NCBI GenBank assembly: GCA_035544835.1
Contig: DASZZV010000263.1
Coordinates: 1 to 28,123 of the forward strand
Direction of reading: 5' to 3'
DNA from: DASZZV01 sp035544835
GTDB taxonomy: Bacteria > Acidobacteriota > Thermoanaerobaculia > Gp7-AA8
Length of the DNA: 28,123 bases
A program made the position numbers and the translations under genes. Under the pieces are notes generated by a model. It saw only the letters and a list, made by a program, of their open reading frames with translations, was not told the origin of the DNA and did not search any database. Shown here one piece after another: positions 8,107 through 15,513 of this stretch (positions are counted from its first letter, which is position 1; each line of letters begins with the position of its first letter).

Positions 8107-8841
8107 CTACCTGACCGAACCGGCCAGCGACCCGGAATGCACGAGAGCAGCAGGGTTGGTCTCGAAAAAGGCAACCTCAGCATCGCTTCCCCAATCACGA
8201 CGCACTCGCTCGCGCGCCGCAGACAGCCGTGGCGGCCGGCGTGCCACGGAATGAGCATCTGACGCAACGACATGCACGAGACCAAGACGGAAGAATTCCT
8301 CACAGGCATCCCGGGCGATCTTGCCAAACTCCCCCACCAGGCTCCCGGCCGTGATCTGCGTCGCGGCGCCTCGCGCCACTAGAGATTGCAACCGCTCCAC
8401 ATCTCTCGTGAAGACGATGTTTCTCTCGGGGTGCGCGATTACCGGAGTCACACCGAGCAGTGAAAACTCATGAAAAACGGCCTCGGCACAAGCCGGCACG
8501 TGGTTGGCTGGAAACTCGACCAGGAGAGCACTTCCACGGTTCAGGCCCACCAGCGGACCCGAAGCTCCCAGCTCCCATAGCTCGACGGCATCGGATGAGA
8601 AAAAATATTCGCATCCCGCCAGAAACGCCGGCTTCCCGCTGAGAAGTGTGTTCAGTTTCAACAGCAGCTCGCTGCGGTGCTTGGGGTCGTCATTGATCCA
8701 GATCTCGCGAAGTACGTGCGGCGTAGCGACAATCGTCCCGGTGCCATCAGCAGCGGCGGCGCGACATAGCGCGACGGCTTCGTTCCAGTCACGAGGCCCG
8801 TCATCGATGCCGGGGAGGCAGTGGAAGTGAAGATCGATCAA
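8107..8841 (-). CDS. PHP-type protein-tyrosine phosphatase (CpsB/YwqE-like)
   Basis: A 244-residue PHP-domain enzyme. Metal-binding motifs appear in order: DLHFHCLPGIDDG (H5, H7), ATPH, AHPERN and SDAH. This matches the CpsB/CapC/YwqE manganese-dependent phosphatases that remove phosphate from the tyrosine tail of capsule-type BY-kinases. The start is TTG 8841, the only start in frame before the conserved HFH motif; it overlaps the Wzc-like stop by four bases (TTGA), so translation is probably coupled. It is the only phosphatase in a locus with two BY-kinases, so I infer that it may serve both. Length is normal for the family. Confidence 0.9.
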   Translation of the reverse strand: MIDLHFHCLPGIDDGPRDWNEAVALCRAAAADGTGTIVATPHVLREIWINDDPKHRSELLLKLNTLLSGKPAFLAGCEYFFSSDAVELWELGASGPLVGLNRGSALLVEFPANHVPACAEAVFHEFSLLGVTPVIAHPERNIVFTRDVERLQSLVARGAATQITAGSLVGEFGKIARDACEEFFRLGLVHVVASDAHSVARRPPRLSAARERVRRDWGSDAEVAFFETNPAALVHSGSLAGSVR

Positions 8842-11168
8842 TGCGAGTTAGGTGCGCCCGCAGGCATTCTGGTTGACGCTCGCGCCGCGGCACTGCTCGG
8901 CGAAAGGATGTCCTCTGTGTACCCCGTATTGTCGGGCTTGTTGCTGCCGTAGTAGCGCTGGTAGTAGCTGTAGGTTCCACTCTTGTCGTCCAGGTTATTC
9001 AGAATCACCCCGAGAATCTTCACGTTGCTGCGGAGCAGCTTGTCGCGTACCCGCGCCACGAGCTCTCGGGGGGTCCTGCCGGCCTGAACGCAGAGCACAA
9101 CGCCATCCGACTGGTTCCCGAGCAGAAGTGCGTCGGCCACGGGCGACACCGGCGGCGTGTCGATCACGACATAATCGAATTGCGTGGAAGCAAACCGCAG
9201 GAAAGACTTCATTCCGTCGGAGGACAACAGCCCCGATGGATTCGGCGAGTGCGGTCCGGCCGGAAGAAGCCATACACCGGGAAGGCTCGTCTTGGTCAAG
9301 GCCTCCAGAGGCTCGAAATTCTCTGCGAGGATTGACACGAGCCCGATGCGATTGGAGACGCGAAGAACCTCGTGCAGCCGAGGCTTGTGAAGGTCAGCGT
9401 CGATCAATAAGACTCTTTTTTGAAGCTGACCGAGCACGATCGCAAGGTTGACGGCGGAAGAGGTCTTCCCTTCCGAAGGCAGAGATGAAGTAATGACGAT
9501 GGACTTCACGCCTCCGGCGCGAGAAAGCAGCAAAGATGCGCGAAAGGCCCGGTAGCTCTCGGCGACGGTCGATCGCTGCTGATCATGGGGTAGCAGTTCG
9601 ATGTTGATCCTCTCGGGCTCAACCATCTCCTGTGGCGTCTCGTCCTTCTTCTTCCTCTTCTTGATCACGTATCCGTAGTAGCCGTAGTAGCTCTTGGACG
9701 AACGTCGTCCAACGGCGGGAATGACACCCAGAGCCGGCAGTTTCAAATACTGTTCAACCTGACTGGCACTGCGGAGACTGCGATCCAGATATTCGAGAAA
9801 GAAGGCCAGCCCGCAACCGAAGAGCAATCCGAGGAAAAGACCCATCGAACCGCTATGGCGGTAAGAAGGAGTGAAACGTCCCGAAGGGGTCAAGGCCCTT
9901 TCCACGACCCGGATGTTGGAGACCTTCTCGCCTTTCAGGCGCGATGTCATCTGGGTCTCAGCCTCGCGCTTGAGGAGAGAGTCGAGCAGAGCTCTCTTGG
10001 TCTCGACTTCGACTCGGAGGTTGTTGTACTCGACGGCGCTGGTGTTGAGGTTCATCGCCTCGTTCTTCTGCCCCTGGAGAACCTCTTTGAGACTCTCCTC
10101 GCGGCGGAGCCCGGTCAGGTATTCACCCCTGGCGGAATCCCGCGCTTTGGCAACGGTTTCCTGAATCACCGAATCCAGATGCGTCTTGCCCTTGTCGATC
10201 TGGGCCTTCAGCTGCAACATGGCCGGCCACTCAGGCTTGAATAGATTGAGCTTTTCGGCGTAATCACGCTCGAGCTTGGCCTGTTCGCCGCGCAACTGCG
10301 AGATGAGACCGTTTGAGAGGGTGTCGGCAATCGTATCGGGACGGGCGCTCTCAACCTCGTGGTAGCTAGCTTCCTTGGCGACGCGGTCGGCGACAGCGCT
10401 GGCGTAGTCTTTGTTCAGCGACTCCAGTTTCTGCAGGGTCACGTTGCTCTGTGGATCCGAGGAGACGATGCCCTTCTGTCGTCCGTAGGCCTGAAGCGCG
10501 CGCTCTTTCTCTCCGATCTCGCTCTTGAGCTGCTCGATCTGCGCGGAGATGAACTTCGAGGCCTGACCGATCACCTGATACTTCGCGTCCAGGTTCCAGT
10601 CGATGTAAGCATCGGCCACGGCGTTGACGACATCCGCTGTGAGATCGGGGGTCGGACCTATGTAATTGAGCTCGACCAGATTCGTACCGCGAATCGGATT
10701 GACGGAAAGACCTCCCTGAATCGCTACAGCAGCCCGGGTTACCGCTTGCGTGGCCTTTCTGGCCTCGTCGGCGGAGTTCCCCTTTTCGGGCTTGAAGAAC
10801 CCGCTGGTTTGCGGAGTAAACGCGGGATTCTGAAGCAGATTCAGCTGGCGGACGACCTTGTCGGTCACGGCGCGACTCGTCATGAGCCGGGTCTGGGTCG
10901 GCAGGAATTCCGGATCCCAATAGCTGTAGTAATAGGATGCGTTCGACACGTCAAAGGGCGATCCCTTGTCCTTCTCGATATCGAGAATGACCGCCGCTTT
11001 GTAGGTCGGCTTTGCCAGTATGCAAAGCAGGGCCGAGACCGATAACGAGAGTGCCAGCACGACGGCGATCAGTTTCCGTCTCTTGGCGAGGACCGCCCAA
11101 TACTCAGCGAGATGAATCTCGGTCTGAGGCCCGGTCGGGTCGTCGGTCTGATTCTCATCCATCGACAT
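8838..11168 (-). CDS. Wzc-like polysaccharide co-polymerase / BY-kinase, copy A
   Basis: A 776-residue inner-membrane protein controlling polysaccharide chain polymerisation and export. The N-terminal Wzz domain includes TM1 (about 32-52) and DPEFLPTQTRLM. A long periplasmic coiled coil follows to about residue 400, then TM2 near 435-460. The cytoplasmic tyrosine kinase domain has Walker A SEGKT with K568, Walker A' IDADLHKPR (D590, D592) and Walker B VVIDTPP (D670). The C-terminal tyrosine cluster (Y733, Y735, Y736, Y739, Y740, Y750) is the expected autophosphorylation tail. The start at ATG 11168 overlaps the Wza-like stop by one base (TGATG), with AGGAG upstream. It is a close paralogue of 18606-20948. 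Confidence 0.94.
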   Translation of the reverse strand: MSMDENQTDDPTGPQTEIHLAEYWAVLAKRRKLIAVVLALSLSVSALLCILAKPTYKAAVILDIEKDKGSPFDVSNASYYYSYWDPEFLPTQTRLMTSRAVTDKVVRQLNLLQNPAFTPQTSGFFKPEKGNSADEARKATQAVTRAAVAIQGGLSVNPIRGTNLVELNYIGPTPDLTADVVNAVADAYIDWNLDAKYQVIGQASKFISAQIEQLKSEIGEKERALQAYGRQKGIVSSDPQSNVTLQKLESLNKDYASAVADRVAKEASYHEVESARPDTIADTLSNGLISQLRGEQAKLERDYAEKLNLFKPEWPAMLQLKAQIDKGKTHLDSVIQETVAKARDSARGEYLTGLRREESLKEVLQGQKNEAMNLNTSAVEYNNLRVEVETKRALLDSLLKREAETQMTSRLKGEKVSNIRVVERALTPSGRFTPSYRHSGSMGLFLGLLFGCGLAFFLEYLDRSLRSASQVEQYLKLPALGVIPAVGRRSSKSYYGYYGYVIKKRKKKDETPQEMVEPERINIELLPHDQQRSTVAESYRAFRASLLLSRAGGVKSIVITSSLPSEGKTSSAVNLAIVLGQLQKRVLLIDADLHKPRLHEVLRVSNRIGLVSILAENFEPLEALTKTSLPGVWLLPAGPHSPNPSGLLSSDGMKSFLRFASTQFDYVVIDTPPVSPVADALLLGNQSDGVVLCVQAGRTPRELVARVRDKLLRSNVKILGVILNNLDDKSGTYSYYQRYYGSNKPDNTGYTEDILSPSSAAARASTRMPAGAPNSH

Positions 11169-12007
11169 CAGAAAAAGGACTCCTGCACGACCACGACGTC
11201 GTCGGGTTGCAGCGTGGGGTCGGGAACCTTCCCGGACACGATTCGGCGATAGTCCGCCTTCGTCTCCACATCTTTGCCTTCCGCGTTGCGATGTTTGATG
11301 TGAATCTCTTTGGAAGCCCGGTCGGTCAATCCTCCCGCTTTGGCGATCACAGAGAGCAACGAGATTCGATCATCACTGTAGAACTCGAGGTCCCCGGGCT
11401 TGCTCACCGCACCCATGCAGTAGACCTTGACGGTCGATCGGGCAGGAACATTGACGACGTCGGATGGAAATACGGGGATGTTCCACATTTGCGAAGAGCC
11501 GCGGAAGAGATCATCGGTGTTGATCTCCAGAGAGTCGGTCAGGCCGTTTTCCGCCTTGCGCAAAACGTAGATTCTCTTGCCGGCGGTGGCGCTCAGACCG
11601 CCCGCGGCCGAGATGGCCTGCAGCAGAGAGTAGCGTCCTGAGACCGGCAGAGACCCGGGACGCTCGACCGCCCCGACGATCGACAGAGGTTTGTTCGCAA
11701 ACTCCTTGATGACGATCGAGACGTTGGCGCGATTGACATACTTCGCCGTCAGCATTGCCTCGAGCTTGTCGTGCACTTCGGAGGCAGTCATTCCCGTTAC
11801 GGAAAACTCGCCTAGGAGAGGAAGTACCAGAGTTCCCGCGTCGGACACACGACGCTCGAGATTCAATTCCGGAATCTCGAAAACCTTGATCTCAAGAAGA
11901 TCCTTCGGACCGAGGCGGTATTCGCCGGTGGCTTGCTGTCCGTACGACCACGGCACGATTGCGAAAATCAACGCCGAAAGCATCGTCCACCGGATCAGTT
12001 TTTTCAT
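11168..12007 (-). CDS. Wza/GumB-like outer-membrane polysaccharide export protein
   Basis: A 279-residue exported protein with a signal peptide (KKLIRWTMLSALIFAIVPWS, cleavage near YGQQA). A Poly_export domain starts at EYRLGPKDLLEIKVF, followed by two SLBB-type segments (SIVGAVERPGSLPV and YCMGAVSKPGDLEF). These proteins form the outer-membrane channel for exopolysaccharide. No lipobox cysteine is seen, so it is probably not a lipoprotein. It is shorter than E. coli Wza and closer to GumB-sized exporters. ATG 12007 overlaps the stop of the beta-barrel gene by four bases (ATGA). An uninterrupted open frame fuses it to the barrel upstream, but that fusion results from a frameshift in the barrel. 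It is the only exporter for two Wzc-like proteins. Confidence 0.92.
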   Translation of the reverse strand: MKKLIRWTMLSALIFAIVPWSYGQQATGEYRLGPKDLLEIKVFEIPELNLERRVSDAGTLVLPLLGEFSVTGMTASEVHDKLEAMLTAKYVNRANVSIVIKEFANKPLSIVGAVERPGSLPVSGRYSLLQAISAAGGLSATAGKRIYVLRKAENGLTDSLEINTDDLFRGSSQMWNIPVFPSDVVNVPARSTVKVYCMGAVSKPGDLEFYSDDRISLLSVIAKAGGLTDRASKEIHIKHRNAEGKDVETKADYRRIVSGKVPDPTLQPDDVVVVQESFF

Positions 12008-13276
12008 TGATTGAATTCTCCAGAGAAACTCAGACCTACCGTTGTCCGCAGAACGCGGCGACTGAACTGATCGATATTCGAGTTGTAGTCGCTGTTCGAG
12101 ACAAGGAAGGTCAAAGCAGCCTTCCGAAACAAACGAAAGCCCAGCCCAAGTCCGTATGTGTTCACGTTGTCGGACCTCTTCACTCGCTCGCCGTCTGAGG
12201 AGAACGGCCGTGGGATACTTATTGTTCCCAATCTCTCCGAAGGCCCTCCAGAACAGGCGGTAACCTGCGCGAATATTCACTGCCGCGCCCGTTCGAGTCT
12301 CGAAAAAGTAAGGCGAGCTGAGACCGAATATCAGGTCGCGATTTCCGTATACCTCGAGGGCCGATCGTGAAAGCGCGTACGACACAAAATAGGAGCCCGT
12401 CGTACCGCTGAAGGATGGAACCGACGAGCCATGCCGGGGCTCTCCTTTTCGCAGTCCTCCGGCGAGATTCACGAAGAGCCGCGGACGATCGAAGTGAAGA
12501 CCGAGCAAATACGCCGTCGTCTGAGTGTCGCGGTTCTCCGGCCGGAGATCGAACTCGGCCCGCGTCTTTTCGACCTGAGCGGACACATCGAAATACGAGG
12601 CGAACTTGTAGCGCAACCCACCACGGAAAGCCTTTTCGTCCCGATCGAGATCCGCGGCGCCCGAGGAGGGCACGCCCGGAACCTCATCGGAACGATAGCG
12701 CAAGCGCTGCGTTTCCGCGCCCCCGAACAGCGAAAAGCGCTCCAGAAGATCCACCTCTGCCGACGCAGCCCCCCGTGATTTCTTCACCTGCGCCGGCCTT
12801 TCCGTTTCGGAATTAATGAGCGAAACGATCTTCGAGTCCTCCCCCGTCACCTCGGTTGACAGTCGATTGAAGAGCCCAAGTAGGGACCCATGAAGCTCCT
12901 GTCCGACATGACTTTGTTCGCTGTACTTTGCGTACCATGTGTATTGGGGCACGGCGTCGGCCACAAAGAAGACCTTCCGACCGAATGGCGTGATGGTTTT
13001 CACACCGGCCGATATGGTTGCGGTGTAGTCGGCCTTCTGGTCCTCGGGCGTCCCGAAAATGTTGTTGTCGTAGCCGACGTTCCTCAAGGCGAACACGGGC
13101 GTCACACGCATCGGCCCGAGGTGAAAACGGCTCGCTTCGATCTGACGTTTGATCTGGTCGCGAAGGGGAATGGTCCTCTTGCGAGGCACCTTGTCCGCGG
13201 CGATCTGCGCCATCGCCGAAACAGCTGGGACCATCAGGCACAAGAAAACAAACGCCACCCGCCACCGCTTCATCAT
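12004..13276 (-). pseudogene. BBP2-type outer-membrane beta-barrel protein, one-base frameshift
   Basis: An outer-membrane beta-barrel often found in EPS loci. It begins with a signal peptide (MMKRWRVAFVFLCLMVPAVS, cleavage near AMAQ), followed by GYDNNIFGTPEDQ and many alternating beta strands, as in putative beta-barrel porin 2. The reading frame is intact to about Y354-P355 (around 12212-12217). After that the barrel continues in another frame with NVNTYGLGLGFRLF, LVSNSDYNSNIDQF and a terminal TTVGLSFSGEFNQ, ending at 12004 in an ATGA overlap with the exporter. The span is 1273 bases, one more than 424 codons, so one base is extra; CCC at 12212-12214 is a possible place. In the shifted frame translation would run into the exporter. 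It may be a sequencing error, a real mutation or less likely programmed frameshifting. The start has GGAGGAG upstream. Confidence 0.8.
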
Positions 13277-13303
13277 TGTCGACTCTCCTCCACCCTATCA
13301 GCC

Positions 13304-13333
13304 AGTGTAGCCCGCAGGCGGAATCGATTTGAA
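13304..13333 (-). promoter_or_regulatory. Possible sigma-70 promoter of the barrel-wza-wzc operon
   Basis: On the minus strand TTCAAA (13333-13328) and TACACT (13309-13304) are separated by 18 bases. Each matches consensus at four of six positions. It lies between the terminator of the upstream gene and the barrel start at 13276, where an operon promoter is expected. Confidence 0.35.
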
Positions 13334-13335
13334 AC

Positions 13336-13363
13336 AAAAAAGCCGTTCCTTGAGAACGGCTTT
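13336..13363 (-). terminator. Rho-independent terminator after the six-Cys protein gene, copy A
   Basis: On the minus strand a perfect 10-bp stem, AAAGCCGTTC pairing with GAACGGCTTT (arms 13363-13354 and 13348-13339) around a 5-base loop, is followed directly by a T-run. It begins 23 bases after the stop at 13387, so it should end transcription before the barrel operon. Confidence 0.88.
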
Positions 13364-13386
13364 CTGGAAGACTCCTGTTCAGAAAT

Positions 13387-14082
13387 CTAGGGGCGCGCAG
13401 GAGAGATCGGTCGCCCGGGCTTTGGATTGTCCTTGTCGATGATCGCAACCGCGACGGCAGCGGCGGCACCGCCAGCGACGAGCAGCGCCGGCGCGATGAC
13501 GGCGGCGCAAGGATCGATACGCCGCTTGGCCCGGCAAGCCTCATTCGGCTTCATGTCACCCGCGACCGTGATCTGGCTAACAATCCCAAAACAGCGGAAT
13601 CCCATCGGGTCGGCGGGTTGATTGCCATCTGTCATGCCGATCACAAGACTTTTCGCATACTGGTTCTGCTGATCGCGAGCCACCCCCGTCCTGTCGGCAA
13701 CCTGGCAGTCTCTTGTGACCGGAGCGGTGGTCGGGTCAGTCGCATACGTCTTTCCATTGGCGTCGACGGCGGCGATGAAGTAGGTGACGCTTTTCGTGTT
13801 CTCCGCGACGACGGGAAGCTCCGCGAAGTACTGATCGCTGGCGCCGCTCATCTGTTGCATCTCGAGAAAATAATCGCGAGGATCGACGTCGGAGTGAAAC
13901 AAGACCCGGACTCGGGTCACGGGAGCGGTCGACCGGACGGTCGCTTCTATTCGCGCTCCTCGGCACCTGCCGGGCACGCAGCCGATCGGCACATTCGAGA
14001 TGATCTGAACTTCCTGAGCGAAAGTCAGGTTGGCCGAGAGAAGCACGACCGCCGCGAAAATCCGAGCTGGTTTCTTGACCAT
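13387..14082 (-). CDS. Secreted six-cysteine protein with C-terminal Ala-rich segment, copy A
   Basis: A 231-residue protein of no family I recognise. A signal peptide (KKPARIFAAVVLLSANLTFA, cleavage near residue 22) leads into a beta-rich, Ig-like region. Six cysteines (35, 40, 126, 164, 183, 192) are conserved in position in the paralogue at 21016-21756, suggesting three disulfides. Shared motifs are C-V-P-x-x-C, GFRC.GI.SQI and KPNE.C. A hydrophobic Ala-rich segment (about 193-215) and the tail KPGRPISPARP end the protein, like a membrane or sorting anchor. ATG 14082 has GAGGAG upstream; the frame to 14151 crosses the promoter and is rejected. It has its own strong promoter and terminator, so it is a single-gene unit beside the EPS operon. 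Confidence 0.8.
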   Translation of the reverse strand: MVKKPARIFAAVVLLSANLTFAQEVQIISNVPIGCVPGRCRGARIEATVRSTAPVTRVRVLFHSDVDPRDYFLEMQQMSGASDQYFAELPVVAENTKSVTYFIAAVDANGKTYATDPTTAPVTRDCQVADRTGVARDQQNQYAKSLVIGMTDGNQPADPMGFRCFGIVSQITVAGDMKPNEACRAKRRIDPCAAVIAPALLVAGGAAAAVAVAIIDKDNPKPGRPISPARP

Positions 14083-14115
14083 TTTCAGGATAACTCCTCT
14101 GGAGTGGTGACTGCG

Positions 14116-14144
14116 ATTATGTTGAGGTAGTGACCAACTGTCAA
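14116..14144 (-). promoter_or_regulatory. Strong sigma-70 type promoter of the six-Cys protein gene, copy A
   Basis: On the minus strand a perfect -35 TTGACA (14144-14139), a 17-base spacer and -10 CATAAT (14121-14116, five of six) are present. The predicted transcript starts near 14109, giving a leader of about 27 bases that contains GAGGAG before ATG 14082. This is the best promoter match I found in the window. Confidence 0.8.
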
Positions 14145-14160
14145 TCCTCAATATCGACCT

Positions 14161-15513
14161 CTATTGCTGAACGGATCCGAGAATCCTTCGCGAGTAACGA
14201 TCGACCAGCGGGCTCGATGCCAGCTTCGGGAGGGCTCGATTCAGATATTCGCGCGCCTGGTCCTCTTTGCCCGTCTCGAAAAGAACGACTGCTGCGTAAA
14301 ACATGTAGGGCTCTTCACCAACCCGGAAGGGCTCGAGAAGAGGCACTTGAGCGGCCGCACTTCGCCAATCGGATGCCAGCGAAGACGCCTCGAGAAACCC
14401 CAGCCGCAGATCCCGCCGGTTAGGATTTCGCTTGATCGCCGAGTACAGCATTTTTTGTGCCGCGACGGCTTTCCCTTCACTGATGAGCTGCTTGCTCTGG
14501 GAAACGGTATCAGCAGCAGGGCCGGTGAACGAACCGCGGGCGACCGGTTCCGTTGGCGCTGCTGTTGTGGTCTCCGGTGCAACCGGCGATGGAGCCGAAG
14601 CAGTGGGCGGCGGGCCTGCGCCGGCCCCGCTTTCTGATCCAACATTCGAGTAGACGGGCCCAAGCTTCTTCAGAGCGCCCGCCACGTCAGGCCGAGCCAT
14701 CGCATCTGGAGTCAATTGATCGCGCAAAGCTGCTGCCGCCGGTGAGCCGGCTTCGGCCAGGGCCACAAATCGGTCCGCGATCGCTTCGGGGTGTGCCGCC
14801 CAGAAGTCACCCGGCAAGGACCCGAAATCAACGTTGGCCTTCGCATACTCCCTGCGTTCGAATCTCGCTTTAGCCCGTAGTGAAAGCGCTTCTGTATTGT
14901 CCTTGTCAAGATCGAGTGCGCGGGATGCGTACTTCACAACATCTGCCCACGTTTTCTGAGAGGCTGCATCTCGCGCGATCGCAAGCGACCAGGAGGGATT
15001 CGAAGGAGATTTCCGCGCTTCGGCTTCGTACGCTTTACGGCGCTCGCGTGGCGACAGCTGTGAATACTGCTGAGCCCTCGAGGGCGAGAGGGCGGCGAGA
15101 GACGGAAGCGCTGCCAGCCGCTCCGGGGCCACGGTCTTGAGCAACAGGCGCTCGAAATCGCCTTTCACTGCCTCTTCCAGCCGAACCGAAGGGTAGACCT
15201 TGAACTGTTCCTCCACGTCGACGAATCGGTTGAGAGTCTGGACGACACTCTCGAGCCTTCCAGCTGCGAACTGGGCCAGCGAAAGGCGAGCAAGTCCTTC
15301 CGACAAAAGCACTGGCCGGTCGAGGAGACCGAAATTCGCGATCCTCAGTTCATCGACGGCCTGCGTGATTCGCTTTGCCCGAAACGCTTGCGCCCCCAAC
15401 CTTAATTGCTGTTCGTAAAAATCTTCTGCATGCAGAGATGGCACTGCCAGTGTCATGATGATCACGGCGGTTAAGGAGAGCTTCTGGGCAGGCTTCAACG
15501 GTTGTCCAAACAA
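14161..15513 (-). CDS. Exported TPR-type repeat protein (EPS locus)
   Basis: A 450-residue exported protein. The signal peptide (about residues 1-29, ending SLHA before EDFYEQQ) precedes TPR-like helical repeats, for example GAQAFRAKRITQAVDELR and YASRALDLDKDNTEALSLRAKA. A low-complexity Pro/Ala/Thr linker follows (about residues 305-340), then a second TPR block with AAQKMLYSAIKRNPNRRDLRL and DQAREYLNRALPKLA. The proposed start is TTG 15513 with GAGG seven bases upstream; the alternative at 15552 adds a non-signal stretch. This start overlaps that of the divergent ligase-like gene by 12 bases. It probably acts as a periplasmic or outer-membrane assembly factor for polysaccharide export, which is an inference from context. 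Confidence 0.8.
   Translation of the reverse strand: MFGQPLKPAQKLSLTAVIIMTLAVPSLHAEDFYEQQLRLGAQAFRAKRITQAVDELRIANFGLLDRPVLLSEGLARLSLAQFAAGRLESVVQTLNRFVDVEEQFKVYPSVRLEEAVKGDFERLLLKTVAPERLAALPSLAALSPSRAQQYSQLSPRERRKAYEAEARKSPSNPSWSLAIARDAASQKTWADVVKYASRALDLDKDNTEALSLRAKARFERREYAKANVDFGSLPGDFWAAHPEAIADRFVALAEAGSPAAAALRDQLTPDAMARPDVAGALKKLGPVYSNVGSESGAGAGPPPTASAPSPVAPETTTAAPTEPVARGSFTGPAADTVSQSKQLISEGKAVAAQKMLYSAIKRNPNRRDLRLGFLEASSLASDWRSAAAQVPLLEPFRVGEEPYMFYAAVVLFETGKEDQAREYLNRALPKLASSPLVDRYSRRILGSVQQ

Noticed and set aside
10359..11045. Plus-strand open frame (228 codons) inside the Wzc-like gene copy A
   Set aside because: Antisense to conserved Wzz-domain coding sequence; no start signal or domain.
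11168..13276. A genuine 702-residue barrel-Poly_export fusion protein
   Set aside because: The barrel C-terminus is present in another frame, ending in a four-base overlap with a good exporter start and signal peptide, so the fusion comes from an extra base.
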